From positions 25,561 through 89,560 of the forward strand of contig NZ_CAMYUE010000012.1 of assembly GCF_947301925.1 (NCBI RefSeq): DNA of 64,000 nucleotides, in the 5' to 3' direction. The notes under the pieces were generated by a model. That model did no database searches and had not been told where the DNA came from. It saw only the letters and a program-made list of their open reading frames with translations. The stretch is from an uncultured Ruminococcus sp. (GTDB taxonomy: Bacteria; Bacillota; Clostridia; Oscillospirales; Ruminococcaceae). The position numbers were made by a program, and so were the translations under genes. This document shows, one piece after another, positions 7,573 through 16,236 of the stretch (position 1 is its first letter; each line of letters begins with the position of its first letter).

Positions 7573-8754
7573 TCACAGACCTGCGTTTGCGGCTATGCGG
7601 TAGATAGTTGCAATGTCCTGAGAGGTCAGGTGTACGAAGCCGCCTGTCTTTCCGTCGCCGAGGCCGAATTTCTCCACAAGGACGGGGATATCCTCCTCCT
7701 TGGCGCCCAGCTGCTCGAAGTTTATGGGCATACCTATGCTGTGGAGGAAGCTGCGGAAGCAGGCTATGCCTTCAAGAGCGGTCTCGTCGGGGAACTCGAA
7801 GTTCATCTGGCAGCCCCAGATGCGGACGGCCATCTGTGCAAAGCGCATAACATCGTGCTTGTATACGAATTCCATCCATGCAGGCATGATGACCGCAAGG
7901 CCTGCACCGTGAGCGCAGTCGTAAAGAGCGGAGAGCTCATGCTCTATGCCGTGGCTGTTCCAGTCCTGGCTCCTTCCTACGCCTACTATATCGTTATGGG
8001 CGACAGTGCCTGCCCACATGATGTTTGCTCTTGCCTCGTAGTTGTCGGGCTGGGCGATAGCGCGTGGAGTCTCCTTTATCATGGTGAGGAGCACTGCCTC
8101 GCAGAGACGGTCTGTTATCTCGACCTCACGGGTATTGGTGAAGTATCTCTCGAAAACGTGAGCCATTATATCCGTAGCACCGCAGGCTGTCTGGTATGCA
8201 GGCAGTGAGCAGGTGAGCTCGGGATTGAGTATGGAGAAGCGTGGACGTAGCAGGTCTGAGCCCACATCACGCTTGAGGCTGCCCTCCTCCTTGGTGACTA
8301 CAGAGGCGCCCGAGCCCTCGCTGCCTGCGGCTGCGATAGTGAGCACAGTGCCTATGGGCAGAGCCTTTTCTACTTCCTTGCCCGTGCCGTAGAAGTCCCA
8401 GAAGTCTCCGTCATAGGGTACGCCCAGGGCGATACCCTTTGAGGAGTCGATACATGAGCCGCCGCCCACCGAGAGAATGAAGTCAACGCCCTCGCTGCGG
8501 CAGAGCTCTATGCCCTTATATATAAGTGTGTCGCGGGGATTGGGCTGAACGCCGCCCAGCTCCGTGTAGGCGATACCGCTCTCATCGAGGGAAGCCTTAA
8601 CGCGGTCTATGAGTCCCGACTTCACCGCAGAGCCCGAGCCGTAGTGTATCAGCACCTTGGTTCCGCCGTACTTCTTTACCATTTCGCCTGCTTTTGATTC
8701 TGTATCCCTTCCGAAGATGAACTCGGTAGGGCTGTGAAACTGAAAATTATCCAT
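7573..8754 (-). CDS. Iron-containing alcohol dehydrogenase (NAD(P)H-dependent butanol dehydrogenase type)
   Basis: 393 residues, start after CGGAGGTATACA. Family III ADH: nucleotide-binding SVGGGSCIDSSKGIAL near residue 95, and the iron ligands in DIMAHVFERYF and the GIEHELSALYDCAHGAGLAV region (two His). Closest to YugJ/BdhA proteins, which reduce butyraldehyde or other aldehydes during fermentation. In a cellulose fermenter it would reoxidise NADH by making alcohol; exact substrate not determinable. Confidence 0.85.
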   Translation of the reverse strand: MDNFQFHSPTEFIFGRDTESKAGEMVKKYGGTKVLIHYGSGSAVKSGLIDRVKASLDESGIAYTELGGVQPNPRDTLIYKGIELCRSEGVDFILSVGGGSCIDSSKGIALGVPYDGDFWDFYGTGKEVEKALPIGTVLTIAAAGSEGSGASVVTKEEGSLKRDVGSDLLRPRFSILNPELTCSLPAYQTACGATDIMAHVFERYFTNTREVEITDRLCEAVLLTMIKETPRAIAQPDNYEARANIMWAGTVAHNDIVGVGRSQDWNSHGIEHELSALYDCAHGAGLAVIMPAWMEFVYKHDVMRFAQMAVRIWGCQMNFEFPDETALEGIACFRSFLHSIGMPINFEQLGAKEEDIPVLVEKFGLGDGKTGGFVHLTSQDIATIYRIAANAGL

Positions 8755-8791
8755 TGTATACCTCCGTTGTGTTTCCTTGTGATCGTTTATG

Positions 8792-9805
8792 TCATTTCAT
8801 TGCATTCTTTGCCAGCTCCATAGCCGATACGACCTTATCGCACCAGCTGTCGAAGTCGGGATCGTCGTTCTGACATTCCTTGTGGGCGAGTATATACCTT
8901 ACGGTATCCCTTATGCCCTGATCTGCGCGTACCTTCGCTGTGAACCCAGGCACTGCACGTTTGATCTTTGAGTTGTCGAATATGACCGTGCTGGACTTGT
9001 CGCCGATGAGAGTCCCCTCAAAGTCGTAGGGGCCCACAGCATTGAGCCATTCCGACGATACATGGCAGGCCTTCAGCTCCACACCCAGCTCGTCCGCGAT
9101 AATGGAGTAGATCTGGTTCCATGACACGCTCTCGTCGGAGGTTATGTGGAAGGCCTGGCCTATGGCGTGGATATTGCCGATAAGTCCCGCATAGGCAGCA
9201 GCGAAGTCGCTGTTGTGGGTAATCGTCCACAGTGAGGTGCCGTCGCCGTGGATTATGACGGGCTTGCCCTCCATGATACGATTCACCACCTGCCAGCTGC
9301 CCTTGTCGCCGTGTACTCCCAGCGGCACCGACCTCTCGTCGTAGGTGTGGCTGGGGCGGACTATAGTTACGGGGAAGCTGTTTTCGCGGTACTGCTTCAT
9401 CAGGTACTCCTCGCAGGCTATCTTGTCGCGGGAATACTGCCAGTGGGGATTGGAAAGGGGAGTGCTCTCGGTTATCACGCAGTCCGAAAGGGGCTTCTGA
9501 TAGGCCGAGGCGGAGCTTATAAAGATATACTGCTTTGTTTTTCCGCTGAAAAGTCTGTAGTCTCTCTCAACCTGCTCGGGCACGAAGCCGATGAATTCGC
9601 CCACGCAGTCAAAGCTCATACCCTCCAGCTTTTCTGCTGCGTCTTTCTCGTTGGATATGTCGCACTTTATGACCTTAACGCCCTCAGGGAGCTCGCTGTT
9701 CCTGCCGCCGCGGTTCAGCAGAATGACCTCATGTCCCTGCTGTGCAAGGAGCTTTGTTACGGCCATACTGATAGTGCCTGTACCGCCTATGAATAAGATC
9801 CTCAT
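8792..9805 (-). CDS. NAD-dependent epimerase/dehydratase family protein (extended SDR)
   Basis: 337 residues, start after AGGTGAAGAAAAC. Rossmann motif GGTGTIS at residues 7-13 (GxxGxxx), a Ser/Tyr region FISSASAYQKP, and a C-terminal substrate domain. It resembles the CSP41/isoflavone-reductase-like atypical SDRs in which the catalytic YxxxK is poorly kept; here YSRDKIACEEYL could supply Tyr and Lys. It has its own promoter. Substrate unknown. Confidence 0.8.
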   Translation of the reverse strand: MRILFIGGTGTISMAVTKLLAQQGHEVILLNRGGRNSELPEGVKVIKCDISNEKDAAEKLEGMSFDCVGEFIGFVPEQVERDYRLFSGKTKQYIFISSASAYQKPLSDCVITESTPLSNPHWQYSRDKIACEEYLMKQYRENSFPVTIVRPSHTYDERSVPLGVHGDKGSWQVVNRIMEGKPVIIHGDGTSLWTITHNSDFAAAYAGLIGNIHAIGQAFHITSDESVSWNQIYSIIADELGVELKACHVSSEWLNAVGPYDFEGTLIGDKSSTVIFDNSKIKRAVPGFTAKVRADQGIRDTVRYILAHKECQNDDPDFDSWCDKVVSAMELAKNAMK

Positions 9806-9859
9806 GTTTTCTTCACCTCTTTATCGTTTTTTTGTGTAATGCGCATAACTGTCGTAAAT

Positions 9860-9888
9860 ATTATACCATACAATTATAAAAAAATCAA
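9860..9888 (-). promoter_or_regulatory. Promoter of the epimerase gene
   Basis: On the minus strand TTGATT, 17 bp, TATAAT (bases 9888-9883 and 9865-9860). Confidence 0.75.
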
Positions 9889-9937
9889 CCTGAAAATCGG
9901 ATAAAAGTATCAGATCCATTGTTTCTGATACAAAATC

Positions 9938-9966
9938 TTGCACTTAAAAATAAAAAATGCTAAAAT
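9938..9966 (+). promoter_or_regulatory. Promoter of the ECF sigma operon
   Basis: TTGCAC, 17-bp spacer, TAAAAT. It looks like a housekeeping promoter; I do not see an obvious ECF (AAC...CGT) box. Confidence 0.6.
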
Positions 9967-10048
9967 AGTGTTACACATTGTTGCTGCACTGCGTTATTAT
10001 GGGTGAGGACAGATCTGATCCCTACGACAAAGGATATGGAGGTAGCAT

Positions 10049-10609
10049 ATGACTGACAGTGAGATACTCTGCCTTATGCAGGAGGCTCCGCCCCGCGGGC
10101 AGCGGGAGCTTTTCGATAAATACTACAGCTATGTTTATGCTATAGTCAACAGACTTATAAGCGGATTCGGCAGCATCAGCGATACGGAGGAGTGCGTGAT
10201 AGACGTATTCGCCTCTGTGATGATGAAGCTGGGAAAGGACAGCGATATTTCGCTGAAGTCCTACATAGGCACTGCCGCAAGGAACGCGGCCATAAGCATG
10301 AGGAGGTCCATTGCTTCAAAGCGCGGAATGGACCTCCCCGACGGCGACGAGAGCATGAACAGAATAGCAGATGAGGCCGATGTGGCGGGAGACGCGGAAA
10401 AAAGCGAGCTTTCACAGCAGCTGCTCAGCCTGATAGGCGCAATGGGCACTCCCGATTCTGTCATAATAATACAGAAGTATTACTATAACAGGACCTCTGC
10501 GGAGATAGCCCGAATGGTGGACATGACGCCTGCGGCGGTGAGAGTACGCTGCGGACGGGCCATGAAGCGCCTGAAAAAGCTCCTCGACGAAAAACATATA
10601 ACTCTGTAA
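10049..10609 (+). CDS. ECF-type RNA polymerase sigma factor
   Basis: 186 residues after GGAGG. Sigma-70 region 2 covers about residues 15-85 (LFDKYYSYVYAIVNRL, then FASVMMKLG), a charged linker follows, and region 4 (about 125-180) shows the helix-turn-helix RTSAEIARMVDMTPAAVRVR. It directs RNA polymerase to a small regulon. It is followed after 12 bp by a membrane protein whose N-terminal cytoplasmic part is where a cognate anti-sigma domain would be. Confidence 0.88.
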   Translation: MTDSEILCLMQEAPPRGQRELFDKYYSYVYAIVNRLISGFGSISDTEECVIDVFASVMMKLGKDSDISLKSYIGTAARNAAISMRRSIASKRGMDLPDGDESMNRIADEADVAGDAEKSELSQQLLSLIGAMGTPDSVIIIQKYYYNRTSAEIARMVDMTPAAVRVRCGRAMKRLKKLLDEKHITL

Positions 10610-10621
10610 AGGAGGATAAAT

Positions 10622-12580
10622 ATGAACAGCAGCAAGAAGATAATAGATACCCTTCGCAGTGCGGACAAGGCTTCCGTTGAGAAGCTCATGGACGAGGCCG
10701 CAAGGAAGGAAGATATATTTGCAAGGATACAGGAAAGAACAGGCGCTCAGAACAGCGATTACACCGACGTTGAAGCAGGCGTTGAGAAGTACGGGCGCAG
10801 GATAAGCATTACAAGGATGGTCTCCGCAGCGGCAGCCATAGCCGTTCTGGCAGGAGCTGTGGGCGGCGGAGTTTACCTTATGAGGCGCCCCAATCCTACC
10901 GATGACGACCTGAATATCACAAATACTACAGACGGACAGCTCACCACTGATGAATCCATACCCGCTGAGCTCACAAAGGATTTCCTTTACGACAGGGTCG
11001 TCAATTATGAGGATCACTACCGCAGGTTCTCCTGTGATTATGAGATAACCGACAATTCTGAAGGGATCATCCCCTTTACTGTCAGCGGTTCAGTATGTGT
11101 GGACAAGGACGGGGATAAGGGCTGGTGCAGCTCCGAGAAAGTGTATCACGGTAACGATACCGATGTGAAGCTTTCCGAGAATACTCGTACCGTAGAGTAT
11201 TACTGCGGCGGATACGATGTCCATGCTCAGGGAAACTGGGCAGATGACAGCGGCAGTGAGCTCACAGGCAAGGAGTACACTATGTCGTATGCCCGGCACG
11301 ACAGTGTTTATCTGCCAATTTCTCCGGTAGATTGCGGCTCACTGTCGGAAAGGATCGGCGATAAGGAGAGCTGGGAGATAACAGGGGACAGGACCGAGAA
11401 CGGCAGAAGGATAGCCACCATCGAAGGCAAGCATCACTACGCTACAGACAACGACGGTAATGAAGCCGAAGTTGATTTCATTGCGGATATAGATGTTTCC
11501 TCGGGTATCCGCATTTCCCAGAAGTTCATCACAAGCAGCGGAGATGTAGTCTTTGAGCTCAATCTTACAAACTGTAAATTCGAGAAGGACGCAGAGGCAC
11601 CTGTGTCTCCCTCTGATTTCTTCATGTTCGTCGTGGAGGGGGACTACGCCAAGTCGCAGAATTCGGAATTCGATATAATCGTTCTCAGCGACTATCACGG
11701 CGATGTGGACTACGAGCAGGCTACTATAGATCCCAGGCTGCTGGACGAGGCTATGATATATTTGCCTGTACAGACTCCCGTGACCGCAGAGGCTCACGAC
11801 GTTCCTGCCGAGCTCACAGGGGAATTCCTTCGCGAGAGAAGCCTCGGCGCCACACATTACTATGACAGATTCTCGGGCAGCTGGACTGCCACGAGCCTTT
11901 CATACTACAGTGCAGGTGAAAATGGTACTTACAAAGGCAGCATAAAGATAGACAATACTACCATGACAGGCGAATACGACCAGAGCTACTACGATGCTGA
12001 CGGTGTTTACTGGAATTCCGACCGCAGCTACTTCCTCAACAATATTTTCGTAAAGGCACACGAATATGATGAGGAGATATATAACGAAAGATGGTCTGAC
12101 GGCAATGCAAAGTCGTATGAAGTAAATAGCACCGACAGTGAATTTGATGACTGGAAGAATAAACCTGACAGGGTAATGTTCTTTGATTTCGGCGGCTTTG
12201 ATTACATCAGACTGGACAATAACAGGATACAGTATAACGGTATCGAGGCTGTCAGAAATGAGTCCGAATGGACGATAACAGGTGAAAGGACAGAAAACGG
12301 CAGAAGGATTGCCGGCGTAAGCTTCAGTTATGAGCAGCTTCATGAAGGACAGTATTATCCTGTGGAGGTTACTGCCGATATCGATGTGGAAACAGGTATC
12401 TGGCTTGCGTATGAGGTCAAAGATGATAGCTGGGGGAACGGTACAGTGAGAACTTCCTTCAGGATGACGGATTATAAGTTCGACGACGAAGCAGAGGCTC
12501 CCATGACAGCAAAGGAAGTAAGCAGCTATCTTGATGACAACGGCTTTAAATCAGAGGGAACCCCTCTGTTAATAGGATGA
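10622..12580 (+). CDS. Membrane-anchored putative anti-sigma partner with duplicated extracellular domain
   Basis: 652 residues after AAAGGAGGATAAAT. Residues 1-60 are cytoplasmic and charged, 63-87 form a transmembrane helix, and the remainder is extracellular. The ectodomain has two related units, about 114-375 and 397-645. Each begins PAELT..FL..R, contains W.ITG.RTENGRRIA, then ADIDV..GI, and ends with a KF..DAEAP motif. Position directly behind an ECF factor and one-TM topology suggest an anti-sigma sensor, as in the SigI/RsgI systems of cellulolytic clostridia, but no RsgI domain or carbohydrate-binding module is recognisable. Ligand unknown. Confidence 0.65.
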   Translation: MNSSKKIIDTLRSADKASVEKLMDEAARKEDIFARIQERTGAQNSDYTDVEAGVEKYGRRISITRMVSAAAAIAVLAGAVGGGVYLMRRPNPTDDDLNITNTTDGQLTTDESIPAELTKDFLYDRVVNYEDHYRRFSCDYEITDNSEGIIPFTVSGSVCVDKDGDKGWCSSEKVYHGNDTDVKLSENTRTVEYYCGGYDVHAQGNWADDSGSELTGKEYTMSYARHDSVYLPISPVDCGSLSERIGDKESWEITGDRTENGRRIATIEGKHHYATDNDGNEAEVDFIADIDVSSGIRISQKFITSSGDVVFELNLTNCKFEKDAEAPVSPSDFFMFVVEGDYAKSQNSEFDIIVLSDYHGDVDYEQATIDPRLLDEAMIYLPVQTPVTAEAHDVPAELTGEFLRERSLGATHYYDRFSGSWTATSLSYYSAGENGTYKGSIKIDNTTMTGEYDQSYYDADGVYWNSDRSYFLNNIFVKAHEYDEEIYNERWSDGNAKSYEVNSTDSEFDDWKNKPDRVMFFDFGGFDYIRLDNNRIQYNGIEAVRNESEWTITGERTENGRRIAGVSFSYEQLHEGQYYPVEVTADIDVETGIWLAYEVKDDSWGNGTVRTSFRMTDYKFDDEAEAPMTAKEVSSYLDDNGFKSEGTPLLIG

Positions 12581-12612
12581 AAAAAGGCTTCCTCTCAGGA
12601 GGAAGCCTTTTT
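12581..12612. terminator. Bidirectional terminator
   Basis: 14-bp stem with TCAG loop; A and T runs on either side serve the sigma operon and the leftward Sel1 gene. Confidence 0.88.
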
Positions 12613-14183
12613 CATATCCTGTCGTAGTCCAGGCCGTACTGTTCCGCGTAGTAGTGTGCTCTTGCAGGATTGGGCGCCAGATACTCGCCGCCGTATTTAT
12701 AACAGGCCGCAAGGAGCTCCGCCGCTTCCTTGTCGCCGCCTGCCGCAGCCTTCTGGAACAGCTCCGCCGCGGTGGCGAAGTTCTTTGATGTTCCTGTGCC
12801 ATTGGCATAGCAGCAGCCAAGGGACTTCTGCGCCGCCGTATGTCTCTGGGCAGCTGCAAGCTCGTACATTTCCTTTGCGCGGAAGGGATCCTTTTCGGTG
12901 CCGATACCGTGCTCATAGCACCAGCCGCAGGAGTACTGTCCGTCGGGATCCTCCTGCCTTGCGGCCTCCTGATACCATTTGAGAGCCTCCTGCTGATCTT
13001 TCGGGACTCCCGTGCCCTTGAAGCAGCACTCGCCGTAGTTGTACTGAGCCTTGGGGTGGCCCTGCCCGGCGGCCTTCTTATAGTATTCCGCCGCAGCGCG
13101 GGGATCCCTGTCGATGCCGTCTCCACGCAGGCAGCAGCCTGCAAGGTTGTTGAGGGCGTCAAGGTCTCCTTCCTCCGCAGCCTTTCTGAACATCATCACC
13201 GCAGTTATCTTGTCCTGCTGAACGCCGTTTCCCGAGAAGTAGCAGCAGCCCAGATCAAAGAGAGCCGCGGCATGCCCCTGCTCGGCAGCCTGCTTCAGCC
13301 AGTATACAGCCTTTGCGGGATCGTATTCTATGCCTGCGCCGCTGAGGAACATACAGCCTAGCCTGAACTGCGCGTTGGGGTCTCCCATCTGAGCGCGCTT
13401 CTGTATGCCCTCGGGGGTATCGTCATCAACGGATACGCCGTAGCGTTTTGAATAGTATGCAGCTCTTGCCCTGTCGGGAGGGAAGCCGCTGTCACCTGTG
13501 AGATAGCAGCGTATCAGCGCCTTCTGGGAGTCATAGTCGCCCTGCTCGGCAGCCTGCTCGTAGCGGTAAGCCGCCTTTGCCAGGTTCCTCTCGGCGCCCT
13601 GCCCCAGATAGTAGCAGTCCGCCAGTTTTTTCTGGGAGCTGCAATCTCCGCGGTCTGAGGATATGGTGTACCATTTTACGGCCTTGGCGTAGTCCTGCTT
13701 GACTCCGCGGCCGTAGAAGAAACGCTCGCCCAGATTGAAGCAGGCGTCGTTGTCACCGTTCTGCGCACGTCTGAACAGATCCTCTATAAGGGAGGACGAC
13801 GCCATATAGCCCGTATCTCCGTGTCCCTGTGAGGACTGCTGCGGCGAGGCGCTCATCTGCCAGCCCAGCGCTCCTGCGATACTGCGCACCACCAGCTCCG
13901 CCTTGGCGTCGTTGAGGTACTCGGTGATATCGGTCATAGCGCGCTGAATAACGGTCTCTGCGCTGCTGCTTCCGCTCATTACGGCGCTGTTTTCCTTTAT
14001 GAATATCTCGCCCACGTTCTCGCTGAGGGCAACAAAGAAGGCCTTGTTCTCCTTGCTGAGGCGGGGGGCGAAGTCAGAGAATGCCGAGCAGAATCTCTTG
14101 TGATCCCTGAGTATATCTGTGCCGAAGCGGTCTGTGACCTGCTTTACGGCGGCAGTGGTCTCGGCGAGTAATTTATCGTCCAT
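12612..14183 (-). CDS. Sel1-repeat (TPR-like) protein
   Basis: 523 residues. N-terminal 120 residues are helical and unlike known domains; from about 130 to the end run some ten Sel1-like repeats of 36 residues, each of the form A..LG.CY..G.GV..D...A..WY..AAEQG. Such solenoids scaffold protein complexes or signalling proteins. No signal peptide. Heads a leftward run with the membrane protein at 14208 (24 bp upstream of it). Function unknown; repeat class is clear. Confidence 0.85.
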   Translation of the reverse strand: MDDKLLAETTAAVKQVTDRFGTDILRDHKRFCSAFSDFAPRLSKENKAFFVALSENVGEIFIKENSAVMSGSSSAETVIQRAMTDITEYLNDAKAELVVRSIAGALGWQMSASPQQSSQGHGDTGYMASSSLIEDLFRRAQNGDNDACFNLGERFFYGRGVKQDYAKAVKWYTISSDRGDCSSQKKLADCYYLGQGAERNLAKAAYRYEQAAEQGDYDSQKALIRCYLTGDSGFPPDRARAAYYSKRYGVSVDDDTPEGIQKRAQMGDPNAQFRLGCMFLSGAGIEYDPAKAVYWLKQAAEQGHAAALFDLGCCYFSGNGVQQDKITAVMMFRKAAEEGDLDALNNLAGCCLRGDGIDRDPRAAAEYYKKAAGQGHPKAQYNYGECCFKGTGVPKDQQEALKWYQEAARQEDPDGQYSCGWCYEHGIGTEKDPFRAKEMYELAAAQRHTAAQKSLGCCYANGTGTSKNFATAAELFQKAAAGGDKEAAELLAACYKYGGEYLAPNPARAHYYAEQYGLDYDRI

Positions 14184-14207
14184 AGGGGATATCCTCCGTG
14201 AATATGC

Positions 14208-15251
14208 TTACATTATCCTGTTCTCCGAATCGGGGAACTGGGTGTTGGGGTATGCCTTTTCCTGAGTGATACGGGCGTTTATCCTGTCAAGGAGCTTCTT
14301 TTCCAGCTCGCCCTCGGAGGAGAGTATGCCCGTCATCCTGCCCAGAGCGGCATAGCCCTCGGTGACGAACCTCTCCGCGCCTGCCACATCATGATAGATA
14401 TTGAAGGCGTAATAAGCCATGAGGCGCTTTGCGTTGGCGTCCGTATCGGTGGTAATGACGCCCTTTATCTTGTTGTAGATACTGTCTGCCAGCTGTGTGT
14501 TCGGCTCAACCTCCGAGAAGAAGAACAGCAGCCAGTAGTAGGTCAGGGTCTCCTGATGTATGTACTCCCTTTCCACCATATAGTTCATGACCTCGTGGGA
14601 GGGGGCGTGCATTGCACCGTAATTGTCGGTGGCTGCCAGGTAGGCCATATAGGCTCCGTAATAGAATATCCTCTCGGTCTTGGTGACCTTCTTGAAGCCC
14701 AGCTCGTCCACGGGCTTCAGGTCAAGATCTCTGAGGGGCATACCGTTACGCAGGTTCTGCATCTTACCGGACATATAGCCTGTGAGACGCTTCCTGAGCA
14801 CTGTCATGGTGTATATTGTGATGGCAAGGGTTTGCAGTCCGAAGAATACAATACCCATTGCGAAGCCGTTTGCAAGGGCTCTCAGGTAGTTGTTCTCCCT
14901 GTGCCTGAAGAACAGGAGTATGGCTGTGCAGATGCCGATATCCACTGCAAGGAGCAGCAGCTTCGAGATGATGCTCATGGCATTTGAGTTCTTTTCGTTG
15001 AGCTTCTCGGCGGGCTTTTTCATGTTGAATACCACCTGATGCTGGATTATAGGCGAGAGCTTGGTGAAGGAGCTTTTCCACCTTCCGTCATTTTTTAAAA
15101 ATGTAAGGCCGAACAGTGAGAAGGTGCTGACTCTCATGCAGAAAAGGGGAGCAATGACTGCGTCAATCAGCAGTCTCAGCAGGGAATTGACTTGAAGGGC
15201 GATAATGAAGCCCGTGAGCAGGATCATCATTCTCATCAGATCATAGTGCAT
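14208..15251 (-). CDS. Polytopic membrane protein, possibly a degenerate M50-like protein
   Basis: 347 residues from the ATG at 15251, nine bases after AAGGAGG; an in-frame ATG at 15287 lacks a site. Hydrophobic segments near residues 6-35, 92-112 and 122-145, then a 200-residue C-terminal helical domain. The stretch MRVSTFSLFGLTFLKNDGRW resembles the segment following the first helix of some clostridial M50 peptidases, but no HExxH is present. I infer either a catalytically dead relative or an unrelated membrane protein. Confidence 0.6.
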   Translation of the reverse strand: MHYDLMRMMILLTGFIIALQVNSLLRLLIDAVIAPLFCMRVSTFSLFGLTFLKNDGRWKSSFTKLSPIIQHQVVFNMKKPAEKLNEKNSNAMSIISKLLLLAVDIGICTAILLFFRHRENNYLRALANGFAMGIVFFGLQTLAITIYTMTVLRKRLTGYMSGKMQNLRNGMPLRDLDLKPVDELGFKKVTKTERIFYYGAYMAYLAATDNYGAMHAPSHEVMNYMVEREYIHQETLTYYWLLFFFSEVEPNTQLADSIYNKIKGVITTDTDANAKRLMAYYAFNIYHDVAGAERFVTEGYAALGRMTGILSSEGELEKKLLDRINARITQEKAYPNTQFPDSENRIM

Positions 15252-15299
15252 AAAAAGACCTCCTTTTAGCTGAAAGGGGCGGATCACCGCCCCAGCTTA

Positions 15300-16112
15300 T
15301 CAGTATATATCCAGATATGTGATGAGCTCGGCGTTCATTATGGTAGTATAGGAGAGGTACCATTTTCCGTCGTGCTCCACGAATGCGCAGCCGTTGCCTA
15401 TGAAGGAATGATCGTCGTTGCCGTCCTTGTAGTAGACGTAGCCGCAGTCGGCGGCGGCGCTGAATTCCGTATTGAGGGTCTTGTTGAAGTCCTTCAGCTC
15501 GTTCTCGCCCGTTTCCCTCAGCAGCTCCTCTGTAAGGGATACCGTCCATTTCTCGGGCGGGACGTCGGATTTTTCCTTCATGATGTCGTGAATGGCCTGT
15601 ATGGACTGCTTTATGGCGTTTATCACGTTTGAGCGCTTGAACACCACCTGGGGGTTCTTGCCCTCCAGCAGGTCTGTGGAGCGCAAGTAGGCGTGATAGG
15701 CCTCTATCTCCTCATCGCAGAGCATATCATATACCGCGTCCGCATTATTTGTCAGATAGGCATTGTAATAGGCCTTTGCAGCCTCATAGCTGCTGTCGAA
15801 GCCTTTCTTCACAGCCTTTGTGGGAGTCTGTGGAGCCTCTGTGGCTGCCGCTGTTGTTGTGGCAGCTGCCGTATCGGAGGTGACGGTCTCAGCCGATGTG
15901 GTCACAGTGGAACCATCGGGAGCGGAGGTGGTCTCCGCAGCAGAGGTATCCTCGGCGGAGGTCGTCTGCGCCTCGGTGGTCACTCCGGAAGCGGCAGTGG
16001 TGTCGGCTGTGACATTGCTGCTGTCTGTTTTATTTTTATTGCCGCAGCTCCATGAAGCGGCGGCCAGCAGGGCGGCAAGAAGCACAGCCCCTGCGTTTTT
16101 AGTGAGCTTCAT
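15300..16112 (-). CDS. Lipoprotein with Thr/Ala-rich linker
   Basis: 270 residues after AAGGAGAT. N-terminal signal ending AASWSC gives a lipid-anchored Cys at 23; then a low-complexity Thr/Ala/Ser linker (about 24-95) that would span the cell wall, and a globular domain (100-270) with DAVYDMLCDEEIEAYHAY, reminiscent of NTF2-like/DUF4878 folds. Possibly a surface sensor or adhesin; function unknown. It has its own consensus -10/-35. Confidence 0.7.
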   Translation of the reverse strand: MKLTKNAGAVLLAALLAAASWSCGNKNKTDSSNVTADTTAASGVTTEAQTTSAEDTSAAETTSAPDGSTVTTSAETVTSDTAAATTTAAATEAPQTPTKAVKKGFDSSYEAAKAYYNAYLTNNADAVYDMLCDEEIEAYHAYLRSTDLLEGKNPQVVFKRSNVINAIKQSIQAIHDIMKEKSDVPPEKWTVSLTEELLRETGENELKDFNKTLNTEFSAAADCGYVYYKDGNDDHSFIGNGCAFVEHDGKWYLSYTTIMNAELITYLDIY

Positions 16113-16141
16113 AAATATCTCCTTATAGTCAAGATATTAAT

Positions 16142-16170
16142 ATTATAGCTCCAAAAGCTCATTCCGTCAA
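16142..16170 (-). promoter_or_regulatory. Promoter of the lipoprotein gene
   Basis: Minus strand TTGACG, 17 bp, TATAAT. Confidence 0.78.
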
Positions 16171-16200
16171 TACAAAACTTGTCATTTTGCAAAAAATGCA

Positions 16201-16229
16201 GAAAAAAGCGGACGGCAGCGACCGTCCGC
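16201..16229 (-). terminator. Terminator after the LRR protein gene
   Basis: 8-bp GC stem GCGGACGG / CCGTCCGC, followed on the minus strand by CTTTTTTC. Confidence 0.82.
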
Positions 16230-16236
16230 ATTATTA

